64,000 nucleotides of DNA from Caulobacter sp. S45 (GTDB taxonomy: Bacteria > Pseudomonadota > Alphaproteobacteria > Caulobacterales > Caulobacteraceae): the NCBI RefSeq assembly GCF_009765965.1, contig NZ_LMUL01000014.1, forward strand, positions 1,730,969-1,794,968, in the 5' to 3' direction. The notes beneath the pieces are model-generated. The model saw only the letters and a list, made by a program, of their open reading frames with translations. It did no database searches and was not told the DNA's origin. Each line of letters begins with the position of its first letter. Position 1 is the first letter of the stretch. The position numbers and the translations under genes were made by a program. Of this stretch, positions 44,757 to 53,546 are shown piece by piece.

Positions 44757-44912
44757 GCTGACGGCCTGCTCGCCCCCGAAAGCGCCCTGTTCGATCTGGC
44801 GGCGGCCCTGGCGGAAGTGGGGGTCGGCCCGGTGAGCGTGACGCGGCCGGACTATGTGTTCGAGGCGGTGTGTGCGGTGGTGGATCGGTTGGCGGGGCGG
44901 GTACAAGTTTAA
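44757..44912 (+). pseudogene. Diverged 3' fragment of hisG
   Basis: Encodes DGLLAPESALFDLAAAL through VCAVVDRLAGRVQV then TAA, i.e. the last ~50 residues of HisG with several changes and a different last tail. It lacks a start and the catalytic domain. Bases 44760-44902 are the distal copy of the repeat at 44161-44303. Confidence 0.85.
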
Positions 44913-45071
44913 GTCTCGCATTCCCATTGGCCAACACTGCTCTTTGTTGAGGGCCCTCGTCCTCGCTCTGTGAACCAGAGCCGTGAAATTTGTTTTGCTA
45001 AGGGCTCGGTCGCGTATCAGTTGTCAATAACACTTGCGCGAATCGGTGGTTGATGAACGATTCTCGTCATC

Positions 45072-45959
45072 ATGCCTAATGCAGATGCGCCGCCGAACTA
45101 CGACTACGTTGCATATATCGACGAGTCGGGCGACCCAGGCATTACCAGGGTAAAGCCCTTGGATGAGCGCGGCTCGAGTGAATGGTTGATAGTCGCAGCA
45201 GTTGTCGTTGCAGCTTCGAGAGAAGCGCAATTATCCGCCTGGAACGGCACACTGATGTCGACTCTAAACAGCCGTCAGATGCGGGAGGTTCATTTCGCAA
45301 AGCTCAATCCGACTCGCAAACTTCAAGCCTGCGAACACGTCGCCAGCCTCCCCGTCAGATGCTTTGCCGTTGCATCGAACAAACAAAATATGCGCGGTTG
45401 GCGCAATCCTTTCGCTGAGAAAATTCGCTCAGACAATTGGTTTTATTGCTGGATGACTCGCCTTCTACTCGAACGTGTGACGCATTGGGCGGAACATCGT
45501 TCTTTAAAAGATTATGGAGAAATCCGAAAGGTCAAATTGGTCTATAGCGAGCGAGGCGGTTTATCATATTCTCAAATGAACGCCTACTATAGCTGGCTTC
45601 GATCAAAGGGTGAAAACCAATTTCTGACGGCAGGAAATTTGGTTTATGAAACTATGGATATGCGGCTTCTGGAAGTTCAAAATCACACTGGCCATGACGG
45701 CTTAAAGATGCCGGACATAGTTGCCAGCGCTCTCTTTAAGGCCGCCGATAGATGGGACACGGGAGCATGCGATCCGCGCTTTGCAAAGGCGTTAGCGCCA
45801 AGAATGGCGCGCTGGCCAGAGCCAAATGGGGCGATCGCCGGCTATGGCGTCAAATTAATGCCGACGTTGGGCAAGCTAATAAACAAAACGCAGTCCGAAC
45901 AACTCGAGATATTTCGACACTTCGGCTACCCTGACCAGTGGCGGGCAGGTAGCCCCTAG
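45072..45959 (+). CDS. DUF3800 domain protein
   Basis: 295 residues. Seen: the family start DYVAYIDESGDPG, with the acidic DES-D motif, a later VKLVYSERGGLSYSQ and a C-terminal PDIVASALFKAADR, consistent with a RNase H-like putative nuclease fold. The family is of unknown function and is frequent in accessory and defence-associated regions. Codon use is clearly more A+T-rich than in flanking housekeeping genes (ATT, AAA, TTT, AGA). The ATG at 45072 has no clear ribosome-binding site. Nearest partners are the hisG fragment and ruvB. Confidence 0.7.
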   Translation: MPNADAPPNYDYVAYIDESGDPGITRVKPLDERGSSEWLIVAAVVVAASREAQLSAWNGTLMSTLNSRQMREVHFAKLNPTRKLQACEHVASLPVRCFAVASNKQNMRGWRNPFAEKIRSDNWFYCWMTRLLLERVTHWAEHRSLKDYGEIRKVKLVYSERGGLSYSQMNAYYSWLRSKGENQFLTAGNLVYETMDMRLLEVQNHTGHDGLKMPDIVASALFKAADRWDTGACDPRFAKALAPRMARWPEPNGAIAGYGVKLMPTLGKLINKTQSEQLEIFRHFGYPDQWRAGSP

Positions 45960-45964
45960 GCCGT

Positions 45965-46066
45965 CTACTCCGCCGCCGAATAGCCCAGCTCAAATGCCAA
46001 GCGTGCTGCACGGACGCTACGGGGGTGGTTACCCATTGCCCGACCTAAGGACCTCAGAATCGTCAC
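45965..46066 (-). pseudogene. Possible gene remnant on the minus strand
   Basis: A 33-residue open frame from a GTG, ending LGYSAAE, contains RAMGNHPRSVRAARLAFEL, which reads like the C-terminal tail of a real protein rather than random translation. An in-frame TAA lies 13 bases upstream of the GTG. I cannot name the parent family. It would be consistent with islet decay. Confidence 0.25.
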
Positions 46067-46225
46067 CGATTGGCACGCTTAAGTCAATGACTCTAAAAGA
46101 AATTCTCGCCGTCGTGCTGAGAACACGCCTAACCCTTTGAACAGAATCCCTTTTCCCCACTGCACCATTTGCTGAGTCAGATTGTGCTGCCCCTTACTCG
46201 GGCCGCATTGCTGTCTCAGCCCCCC
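46067..46225. other. Islet-ruvB spacer
   Basis: About 160 bases, lower in G+C than the ruv genes, with no supported gene, hairpin terminator or repeat. It probably marks the right edge of the accessory islet. Confidence 0.3.
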
Positions 46226-47251
<1,026 letters not shown>

Positions 47252-47261
47252 AGGGCGGCTC

Positions 47262-47882
47262 TCAACGGCCAAGCTCCTGCAAGGCGGCCTTGATCAGGGT
47301 GGGCAGGGTGGCGTCGACGCCCAGGCGGCCGATGGCGGTCTCCACCGCGCGGCGACCCAGCGGCTCGGCTATGCCCAGCCCGATCAGCGCCGCCACCGCC
47401 TCGCCCGAGGCGGAAGGGTGTTCCGGCGTGGGGGCCGCGACCGGGCCGAGCCCGCTGTGCGCCGGCATCGACAGCCCCGCGCCCAGCGACTTGCCCTTCA
47501 GCTCGGTGACGATGCGCAGGGCGAGCTTCGGCCCCACCCCGCTGGCGCGGGCCACCGCCGCCTTGTCCTCCCGCGCGATGGCCTGGGTCAGCTCGGCCGG
47601 CGGCAGGACGTCGAGCACCGCCAGCGCCGCCTTGGGCCCCACGCCCTGGATCGCCTGCAGCGCCAGGAAGGCCGAGCGGTCGTCCTTGCTGAGGAAGCCG
47701 TACAGCCGTGTGCCGTCCTCGCGGGTCTGGCTGTCGATGTGCAGCACCGCCTCCTCGCCCAGCGGCGGCAGACGCTGGAGCGTGCGCGCGCCGCAGCGCA
47801 CCACATAGCCCACCCCCATCACGTCGATCAGCGTCTCTTCGGTCTCGATGTCGGCGACCACGCCCCGCAGCCGCCCGATCAT
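47262..47882 (-). CDS. ruvA: Holliday junction DNA helicase subunit RuvA
   Basis: 206 residues. RuvA binds the four-way junction and loads RuvB. Seen: [23 protein letters not shown]-fold start, two helix-hairpin-helix motifs in [18 protein letters not shown] and [17 protein letters not shown], and a flexible linker before the C-terminal RuvB-binding domain [11 protein letters not shown]. The ATG overlaps the ruvC stop by four bases. Confidence 0.97.
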   Translation of the reverse strand: MIGRLRGVVADIETEETLIDVMGVGYVVRCGARTLQRLPPLGEEAVLHIDSQTREDGTRLYGFLSKDDRSAFLALQAIQGVGPKAALAVLDVLPPAELTQAIAREDKAAVARASGVGPKLALRIVTELKGKSLGAGLSMPAHSGLGPVAAPTPEHPSASGEAVAALIGLGIAEPLGRRAVETAIGRLGVDATLPTLIKAALQELGR

Positions 47883-48394
47883 GCCGCGCCCCGCAGCGCC
47901 GCGTCGCGCATCGAGGCCGTGCGCAGGTGGGCGTGGGTGATGGCGACGGCAAGCGCATCGGCGGCGTCGGCGGTGGTCTCGCCGGCGGTGGGCAGCAGGC
48001 GGCGCACCATGAAGGCGATCTGGGCCTTGTCCGCCGCGCCCGTGCCGACCACGGCCTTCTTGACCAGCCGCGCGGCGTATTCCGCCACCGGCAGGCCGGC
48101 CTGGGCGGGGGCCAGCAGGGCGCAGGCGCGGGCGTGGCCGAGCTTCAGCGTGGAGGACGGATTGACGTTGACGAACACCTCCTCGACCGCCGCCTCATCG
48201 GGCGAATGCTCGGCGATCACCGCCGCGATCCCCTCCAGCAGCACCAGCAGGCGTTCGGCCAGACCGCCCTTCTCGGGCGCGGTGACCACCCCGTGGGCCA
48301 CGTGGGTCAGCCGGGCGCCGGAACAGATCACCACCCCCCAGCCGGTGCGGCGGAGGCCTGGATCGAGCCCTAGGATTCGAATCGCGTTCGTCAT
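47879..48394 (-). CDS. ruvC: Crossover junction endonuclease RuvC
   Basis: 171 residues. It cuts Holliday junctions resolved by RuvAB. Seen: the first catalytic Asp in [15 protein letters not shown], the second acidic in [23 protein letters not shown] and the last in [15 protein letters not shown], an intact DEDD-type RNase H fold. First gene of the ruvC-A-B operon; the tRNA gene upstream is on the same strand. Confidence 0.97.
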   Translation of the reverse strand: MTNAIRILGLDPGLRRTGWGVVICSGARLTHVAHGVVTAPEKGGLAERLLVLLEGIAAVIAEHSPDEAAVEEVFVNVNPSSTLKLGHARACALLAPAQAGLPVAEYAARLVKKAVVGTGAADKAQIAFMVRRLLPTAGETTADAADALAVAITHAHLRTASMRDAALRGAA

Positions 48395-48456
48395 GTGTTC
48401 CGCAGCTTAAAGCACGGACCGCGCGCCGGATCGTTAACGGCGTGAACGATGGAGGG

Positions 48457-48532
48457 TGGCGCCGACAGCAGGAATCGAACCCGCGACCTTCTGATTACAA
48501 ATCAGCTGCTCTACCAGCTGAGCTATGCCGGC
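48457..48532 (-). tRNA. tRNA-Thr (anticodon TGT)
   Basis: 76-nt cloverleaf on the minus strand with CCA encoded. Acceptor arms GCCGGCA and TGTCGGC, D-arm GCTC/GAGC, anticodon loop TTTGTAA (anticodon TGT for threonine ACA codons), T-arm GCGGG-TTCGATT-CCTGC. The discriminator base is G where A or U is usual for tRNA-Thr, and the 27-43 pair is G-A. Confidence 0.95.
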
Positions 48533-48623
48533 CTGGATCATTTCCAGTCAATCTTCCCTACCCTCGCCCGGGTCGCCCCGTCCAGCCTTGCCGCCGCCGC
48601 AATGGCTCGGCAAGGGAGCGGCC

Positions 48624-49022
48624 ATGAGCCCCGGTGATCGCACTCCCCTGTCTTTCTGGGTCATCTCGGCGCGGATGGCGCTGGCGATCTGCATCCTGCT
48701 CACGGCCTGGGGCGCCTTCGCGCCGGAGCATTCGTACAAGCCGCACCTGTTCCCCTGGGACAAGGCCGAGCATTTCAGCGCCTTCTTCTCCTTAACCGCC
48801 TGCGCCATCGTGGCCTTTCCCCGCATGCCCCTGCTGTGGGTCGGAGCGGCGCTCAGCGGCAGCGGCGCCCTGATCGAGGTCGTCCAGGGGCTGCCCTGGG
48901 TGCATCGCGACAGCAGCATCACGGACTGGGCGGCCGACACGATAGCGGTCTGCGCGGTGATGGGTGTGATCTTCGCCACGCGACTGCGCCGGGCCGATGC
49001 GCTGGTCCCGTCCCAGTCCTGA
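48624..49022 (+). CDS. VanZ-like membrane protein
   Basis: 132 residues from an ATG with AGGGAG nearby; the frame is open further upstream across the tRNA. About four membrane helices. Seen: FPWDKAEHFSAFFSLTACAIVAF (VanZ-type DKxxHF), then EVVQGLPWVHRDSSITDWAADTIAV, the conserved C-terminal pattern with DxxAN replaced by DWAADT. VanZ-like proteins are of unclear general function; teicoplanin resistance is known for one. It converges on the next gene. Confidence 0.75.
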   Translation: MSPGDRTPLSFWVISARMALAICILLTAWGAFAPEHSYKPHLFPWDKAEHFSAFFSLTACAIVAFPRMPLLWVGAALSGSGALIEVVQGLPWVHRDSSITDWAADTIAVCAVMGVIFATRLRRADALVPSQS

Positions 49023-49041
49023 CCCGGTCAGGGCCACAGCC

Positions 49042-49644
49042 TCAGGCCAGCGTGCCGTAGAAACGCGCGATGTAGATCGCCTGATAGCCCAGGGCCAAGA
49101 CCATCAGCCCCGCCTGCACCCGCCGGTCGCGGCTGAAGCTCCCGACCGCGCACAGGACCATATAGAGCCCGAACCGCACCACATACTCCGGCCCCAGGGC
49201 CTGGAACCGCGCCGCGCCCTTCAGCCCGGTGTCGAGCAGGTCGAGCACGAACACCACCGCGATCACGGCGAAGATCCACCGCCGGCGCGAGAGGAAGTAG
49301 TCCTCGAAACCCGCATACTCGCCGATGTCGTCAGGCAGCAGCATGGCGGCCAGGGCGAAATAGGCGGCCGCATAGGCCAGCACGATCAGATACGCGCCGA
49401 AGCTCCATTGCGGCACATAGGCCAGGCGGAACTCCCACCACCAGAAGGCCGTCGTCGACAGCAGCGTCCACCCGCACCACCCCAGATGCACCCACCAGGC
49501 GCGCAGCCGCCCCGGATGCTGGGCGAACCGCGCCAGCCCGCTCAGCAGGCGCGCGACCGCCAGCCCCAGGATGATGCTCACCATCACCCGGATGTGCGCG
49601 TACAGGGCGGCGTCGGCGGCCGGCGCCGGAATGGGCGTGGTCAT
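49042..49644 (-). CDS. Hypothetical integral membrane protein
   Basis: 200 residues with about five to six hydrophobic helices and no family I recognise. Seen: VSIILGLAVARLLSGLARF early, a tryptophan-rich loop WWVHLGWCGWTLLSTTAFWWWEF, and charged cytoplasmic loops. It starts with ATG at 49644. The long open frame to 50718 on this strand is a shadow of the genes opposite. Confidence 0.7.
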   Translation of the reverse strand: MTTPIPAPAADAALYAHIRVMVSIILGLAVARLLSGLARFAQHPGRLRAWWVHLGWCGWTLLSTTAFWWWEFRLAYVPQWSFGAYLIVLAYAAAYFALAAMLLPDDIGEYAGFEDYFLSRRRWIFAVIAVVFVLDLLDTGLKGAARFQALGPEYVVRFGLYMVLCAVGSFSRDRRVQAGLMVLALGYQAIYIARFYGTLA

Positions 49645-49758
49645 GGGGCCAGCTTCACGCAATCCGCCGCGCGACGCCAGGGCGTGGGTTGCGGGCCTTA
49701 TGCTTGCCTTAGAGTTCCGCCCATGGGATTTCGGCAGTTCGCCCCGGAGAACCCACCC

Positions 49759-50814
49759 TTGCGTTTCCGTCCCGCCATGCTGGCGCTGCTGCTCGTGCTC
49801 GCCGCCTGTTCCCCGACCAGGAAGCCGTCGGCGTCGGCCAGCGGGCGCACGGCCATCCGCTTCGCCACCGACTGGCGGGCCGAGGCCGAGCAGGGCGGCT
49901 TCTTCGAAGCCTACGCCACCGGCGAGTACGCCAGGCGCGGCCTGGACGTGACCATCATCCCCGGCGGCCCCGGCGCCAACGTACCGGAACTGATCGCCTC
50001 GGGCGCGGCCGAGATGGGGATTGGCTCCAACAGCTTCGGGGTGATGAACCTGGCGGCCGAGCACGTGCCGATCAAGGCGGTGATGGCCTCGTTCCAGAAG
50101 GACCCGCAGGTGCTGATCGCCCACCCGGACGCGGGCGTGAACGGGTTGGCCGACCTGAAGGGCCATCCGATCCTGCTGGCCGACGCCGCCGTCACCTCGT
50201 TCTGGCCCTGGCTGAAGGCCAAGTACGGCCTGACCGACGCCCAGGTGCGCAAGTACAGCTTCAGCACCGCGCCCTTCATCGCCGATCCGCGCGCGGTGCA
50301 GGAAGGCTATGCGACGTCGGAGCCCTACACCATCGAGCAGCAGATCGGCAAAGCGCCCAAGGTCTTCCTGCTGGCCGACAACGGTTATCCCGGCTACGCG
50401 GCCATGGTGCTGGCCCCCGACCGGCTGATCGCCTCCAATCCCAAGGCGGTGCAGGCCTTCGTGGAAGCCTCCGCCATCGGCTGGAAGACTTATCTCGAGG
50501 GCGATCCGGCCCCCGCCGACGCGCTGATCCTGAAGCTGAACAAGGAGATGCGGCCCGACATCCTGTCCCAGGCGCGGGCCAAGATGCGCCAGTACGGCCT
50601 GGTCCGCTCGGGCGATGCGGTCGCGGGCGGGATCGGGGCGATGACCGACGCCCGCTGGAAGACCTTCTTCGACACCGCGTCCGGGCTTGGCGTCTATCCC
50701 AAGGGCCTGGACTACCATCAGGCCTACACCACCGCCTTCACCGGCGTGCTGCCGTTCGTGGCCCCGGTGCAGGGACAGCCCCAGGGACAGGCGTCAGGAC
50801 GGGCGACCCCATGA
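49759..50814 (+). CDS. ABC-type substrate-binding lipoprotein (NMT1/SsuA-like)
   Basis: 351 residues from a TTG with a GGAG ribosome-binding site nine bases upstream; this gives a standard lipoprotein signal RFRPAMLALLLVLAAC with the lipid-bearing Cys at residue 17. The ATG at 49723 is the alternative with an 18-residue longer start. Seen: AIRFATDWRAEAEQGGFFEAYATGEY, VTIIPGGPGANVPELIASGAAEMGIGSN, the pattern of nitrate/sulfonate/taurine or pyrimidine-precursor binding proteins. No ABC permease or ATPase is near. Its stop overlaps the GT2 start. Confidence 0.78.
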   Translation: MRFRPAMLALLLVLAACSPTRKPSASASGRTAIRFATDWRAEAEQGGFFEAYATGEYARRGLDVTIIPGGPGANVPELIASGAAEMGIGSNSFGVMNLAAEHVPIKAVMASFQKDPQVLIAHPDAGVNGLADLKGHPILLADAAVTSFWPWLKAKYGLTDAQVRKYSFSTAPFIADPRAVQEGYATSEPYTIEQQIGKAPKVFLLADNGYPGYAAMVLAPDRLIASNPKAVQAFVEASAIGWKTYLEGDPAPADALILKLNKEMRPDILSQARAKMRQYGLVRSGDAVAGGIGAMTDARWKTFFDTASGLGVYPKGLDYHQAYTTAFTGVLPFVAPVQGQPQGQASGRATP

Positions 50815-51761
50815 TCCTGTCCATCGTCGCCCCCTGCTACAATGAGGAAGGCGCGCTTCCGGCCTTCGTGGAGCGGATGTGCACGGCGGCCCGCGCGGCG
50901 GCGGGGCCGGCGTTCGAGCTGATCCTGGTCAACGACGGCTCGCGCGACGCCACCTGGCCCTGCATCCGCGCCCTGGCCATGAGCCGCCAGGAGATCGTGG
51001 GGGTCAACCTGTCGCGCAACCACGGCCACCAGCTCGCCGTCAGCGCCGGGCTAAACCTGGCCAAAGGGGCGCGGGTGCTGATCATCGACGCCGATCTGCA
51101 GGACCCGCCCGAGGTGCTGTCGGCGATGATGGACAAGATGGACGAGGGGTTCGACGTCGTCTACGGCCGCCGCCGCAATCGCGAGGGCGAGAGCGTCTTC
51201 AAGCTGACCACCGCCAAGCTGTTCTACCGCCTGCTGCATTCGATCTCGGAGGTCGAGATTCCTCAGGATGTGGGCGACTTCCGCCTGATGTCGAAGCGGA
51301 TCGTGGACCGGCTGAACGCCATGCCCGAGCGGGACCGTTTCCTGCGCGGCATGGTGGCGTGGCTGGGCGGACGCCAGACCGAGGTGCTGTACGACCGCGA
51401 CCCGCGCGTCGCCGGCGAGACCGCCTACACCGTGTCCAAGATGGTGCGGCTGGCGGTCAACGGGCTGACCGGCTTCTCCACCGCGCCGCTGAAGATCGCC
51501 GTGGTGCTGGCCTTCGCCGGCATGGGGCTGGCGGCTCTGATCGTGGTCTACGCCCTGATCGGCTTCATGACCGGCACAGCCCAGCCGGGCTGGACCAGCC
51601 TGGCGCTGATCACGGTGTTCTTCGGAGTGGGGCAACTCGGCTGCATCGCCATCATCGGCGCCTATCTGAGCCGCATCTACACACAAGTTAAAGGACGTCC
51701 GTTGTTCATGATCGACGAGGTGGTGGGCGGCTCCAATTCCGCCGGCGCCGGAGAGGCCTGA
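50811..51761 (+). CDS. GT2-family polyprenyl-phosphate glycosyltransferase (GtrB-like)
   Basis: 316 residues: a soluble GT-A domain then two membrane helices. Seen: LSIVAPCYNEEGALPAFVERM, ILVNDGSRDATW, LSRNHGHQLAVSAGLNLAKG, VLIIDADLQDPPEVL (the metal-binding DXD region), QDVGDFRLMSKR, and the C-terminal helix pair. This is the GtrB/DPM1 type, which makes polyprenyl-phosphate-glucose or -mannose. Coupled upstream to the binding lipoprotein and one base before the methyltransferase, with a GtrA gene at the end of the run. Confidence 0.88.
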   Translation: MILSIVAPCYNEEGALPAFVERMCTAARAAAGPAFELILVNDGSRDATWPCIRALAMSRQEIVGVNLSRNHGHQLAVSAGLNLAKGARVLIIDADLQDPPEVLSAMMDKMDEGFDVVYGRRRNREGESVFKLTTAKLFYRLLHSISEVEIPQDVGDFRLMSKRIVDRLNAMPERDRFLRGMVAWLGGRQTEVLYDRDPRVAGETAYTVSKMVRLAVNGLTGFSTAPLKIAVVLAFAGMGLAALIVVYALIGFMTGTAQPGWTSLALITVFFGVGQLGCIAIIGAYLSRIYTQVKGRPLFMIDEVVGGSNSAGAGEA

Positions 51762-51762
51762 G

Positions 51763-52458
51763 ATGGACGTCGCCGAGTTCGACCAGTTCGCCGACGAGTA
51801 CACCGCGACCCACGCCGCCAATATCCGCATGAGCGGCGAGGACCCGGAGTATTTCGCCCGCTACAAGATCGAGGAAGTCCGCCGCCGCTGGACCGAGACG
51901 GGCCGTGCGGAGCCCCGCGCGATCATGGATTTCGGCGCGGGCATCGGCAATTCCCTGCCCCACCTGGCCCGCCTGTTCCCCGGCGCGGCGCTGACGGGGC
52001 TGGACGTTTCGGAAAAGAGCCTGGCGGTGGCCGACCGCCGCTTCTCCGGCATCGCCACCCTGGTTCCCTACGACGGCGTGGAGATCCCGCTGCCGGCGCA
52101 GAGCTTCGACCTGATCTTCTCCGCCTGCGTGTTCCACCATATCGACGCGGCTGAGCACGCGGCCATCTTCGCCCAGCTGCGCCGCCTGCTGCGGCCGGGC
52201 GGCTTGATGGCGATCTTCGAGCACAACCCGGTCAATCCGGCCACGCGCCACATCGTGGCCACCTGCCCGTTCGACGCCAATGCGGTGCTGCTGTCCTCGG
52301 GCGAACTGAAGCGCAGCCAGGCCGCGGCGGGCTTCGACAGGATCGAGGTCGCCTACACCGGCTTCTTCCCCGGCGCGTTGCGCTCGCTGCGCCCGCTGGA
52401 GCGCTACATGGCCCGCCTGCCCATCGGCGCGCAGTACTACACGCTCGCCCATGCGTAG
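51763..52458 (+). CDS. Class I SAM-dependent methyltransferase
   Basis: 231 residues. Seen: ATHAANIRMSGEDPEYFARYKIEEV at the N-terminus, glycine motif IMDFGAGIGNSLPHLARLFPGA, acidic TGLDVSEKSLAVADRRF, and SFDLIFSACVFHHIDA. The small-molecule or glycan substrate cannot be read off. Its end overlaps the start of the GtrA gene by eight bases, so the GT2-methyltransferase-GtrA cassette is co-translated. Confidence 0.85.
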   Translation: MDVAEFDQFADEYTATHAANIRMSGEDPEYFARYKIEEVRRRWTETGRAEPRAIMDFGAGIGNSLPHLARLFPGAALTGLDVSEKSLAVADRRFSGIATLVPYDGVEIPLPAQSFDLIFSACVFHHIDAAEHAAIFAQLRRLLRPGGLMAIFEHNPVNPATRHIVATCPFDANAVLLSSGELKRSQAAAGFDRIEVAYTGFFPGALRSLRPLERYMARLPIGAQYYTLAHA

Positions 52459-52870
52459 GTATCTGCCCCACATCCTGCAGCTCTCGCGCTTCGGCCTGGC
52501 CGGCGCGCTCAACACCCTGGTCGGGCTGTCGATCATCGCGGCGCTGGATGTGGGCCTGCATGCGCCGCCGGCCCTGGCCAACGCCGCGGGCTATGCGGTG
52601 GGGATGCTGAGCGGCTTCCTGCTGAACCGGCGCTTCGTGTTCCGCAGCCAGACCCGCGCGCGCAGCTCCGGTCCCAAATACCTGCTCGCCGCCGTCACCG
52701 GCTTCGTGCTGAACCAGCTGGTGCTGCAAACCGCCCTGCACGTCCTGGGCCCCGGCGCGGTCCAGCACATGACCGCCCAACTCGCCGGCATGGGCGTCTA
52801 CACCGTCAGCACCTTCCTGGTCTGCCGGTTCTGGGTCTTCCGCGAACCGGCGCCGGCGCTGGCCGCCTAG
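52451..52870 (+). CDS. GtrA-family membrane protein
   Basis: 139 residues, four membrane helices. Seen: QLSRFGLAGALNTLVGLSIIAAL, AVGMLSGFLLNRRFVFRSQ (family NRRxxF), a third helix and the last helix ending STFLVCRFWVFR. Probably flips or presents the polyprenyl-phosphate sugar made by the GtrB-like enzyme three genes before. This is the second GtrA in the window; the other at 27254 is 158 residues. Confidence 0.87.
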   Translation: MRRYLPHILQLSRFGLAGALNTLVGLSIIAALDVGLHAPPALANAAGYAVGMLSGFLLNRRFVFRSQTRARSSGPKYLLAAVTGFVLNQLVLQTALHVLGPGAVQHMTAQLAGMGVYTVSTFLVCRFWVFREPAPALAA

Positions 52871-52885
52871 GACTGGCCAGCCGGA

Positions 52886-53395
52886 CTAGCTGCCGAAAAT
52901 CCGCGCCACGATCGCCTCCAGGCCCTTGGCGTCGGTCTGGTCGAAGACGTCCTTCTCCGTCGCGTCCACGTCCAGCACCGCGATCAGGACCCCGTTGCGG
53001 TCCAGCACCGGCACGACGATCTCGCTCTCGGAGCGGCTGTCGCAGGCGATATGGTCGGGGAAGGCGTGGACGTCGGCCACGATCTGGGTCGTGCGCGTCG
53101 CCGCCGCCTTTCCGCACACGCCCCGCCCGAAGGCGATCCGCAGACATCCCAGCGTACCCAGGTAAGGCCCGACCACCAGCTCTTCGGGCTTTTCGGGGTC
53201 GACCAGATAGAAGCCGGTCCAGAAGAACTGCGGGAAGGCGTCGGCCAGCATGGCGGCCACGGTGGCGTAGCGCGCAATCTGGTTGGCTTCGCCCTCCAGC
53301 ACGGCGGCGATCTCTTCGACCAGTTCGACATAACGGACGCCCTTGGCCCCCAGGGCGGAGGCGGGTGCGACGGCTGGGCTGGCAAGGACGGTCAT
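52886..53395 (-). CDS. GAF-domain free methionine (R)-sulfoxide reductase
   Basis: 169 residues, single GAF domain. It reduces free Met-R-sulfoxide with thioredoxin. Seen: FFWTGFYLVDPEKPEELVVGPY, LGTLGCLRIAFGRGVCGKAAA with two of the conserved cysteines, and HIACDSRSESEIVVPVLD with the third. All three fRMsr cysteines are present. The ATG at 53395 is chosen over 53443 because MTVLA begins the conserved region. It converges on the GtrA gene. Confidence 0.88.
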   Translation of the reverse strand: MTVLASPAVAPASALGAKGVRYVELVEEIAAVLEGEANQIARYATVAAMLADAFPQFFWTGFYLVDPEKPEELVVGPYLGTLGCLRIAFGRGVCGKAAATRTTQIVADVHAFPDHIACDSRSESEIVVPVLDRNGVLIAVLDVDATEKDVFDQTDAKGLEAIVARIFGS

Positions 53396-53546
53396 GACGC
53401 ATGACTTAATCCTTCCCGCCCCAGACCTGAAGACCCATCCCAAGTGATCAGGCCAGGTGATCGGGCGGCGCTAAAAAGCCGGAATCGGCGGTGAATCCTG
53501 CAACGGCCGGCGCCGTATCGGTTCGAGCTGGGTTATGGTCGCCGCG

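Noticed and set aside
44757-44912. Distal hisG copy as a functional second HisG
   Set aside because: It encodes only ~50 C-terminal residues with no PRPP or ATP site and no start codon.
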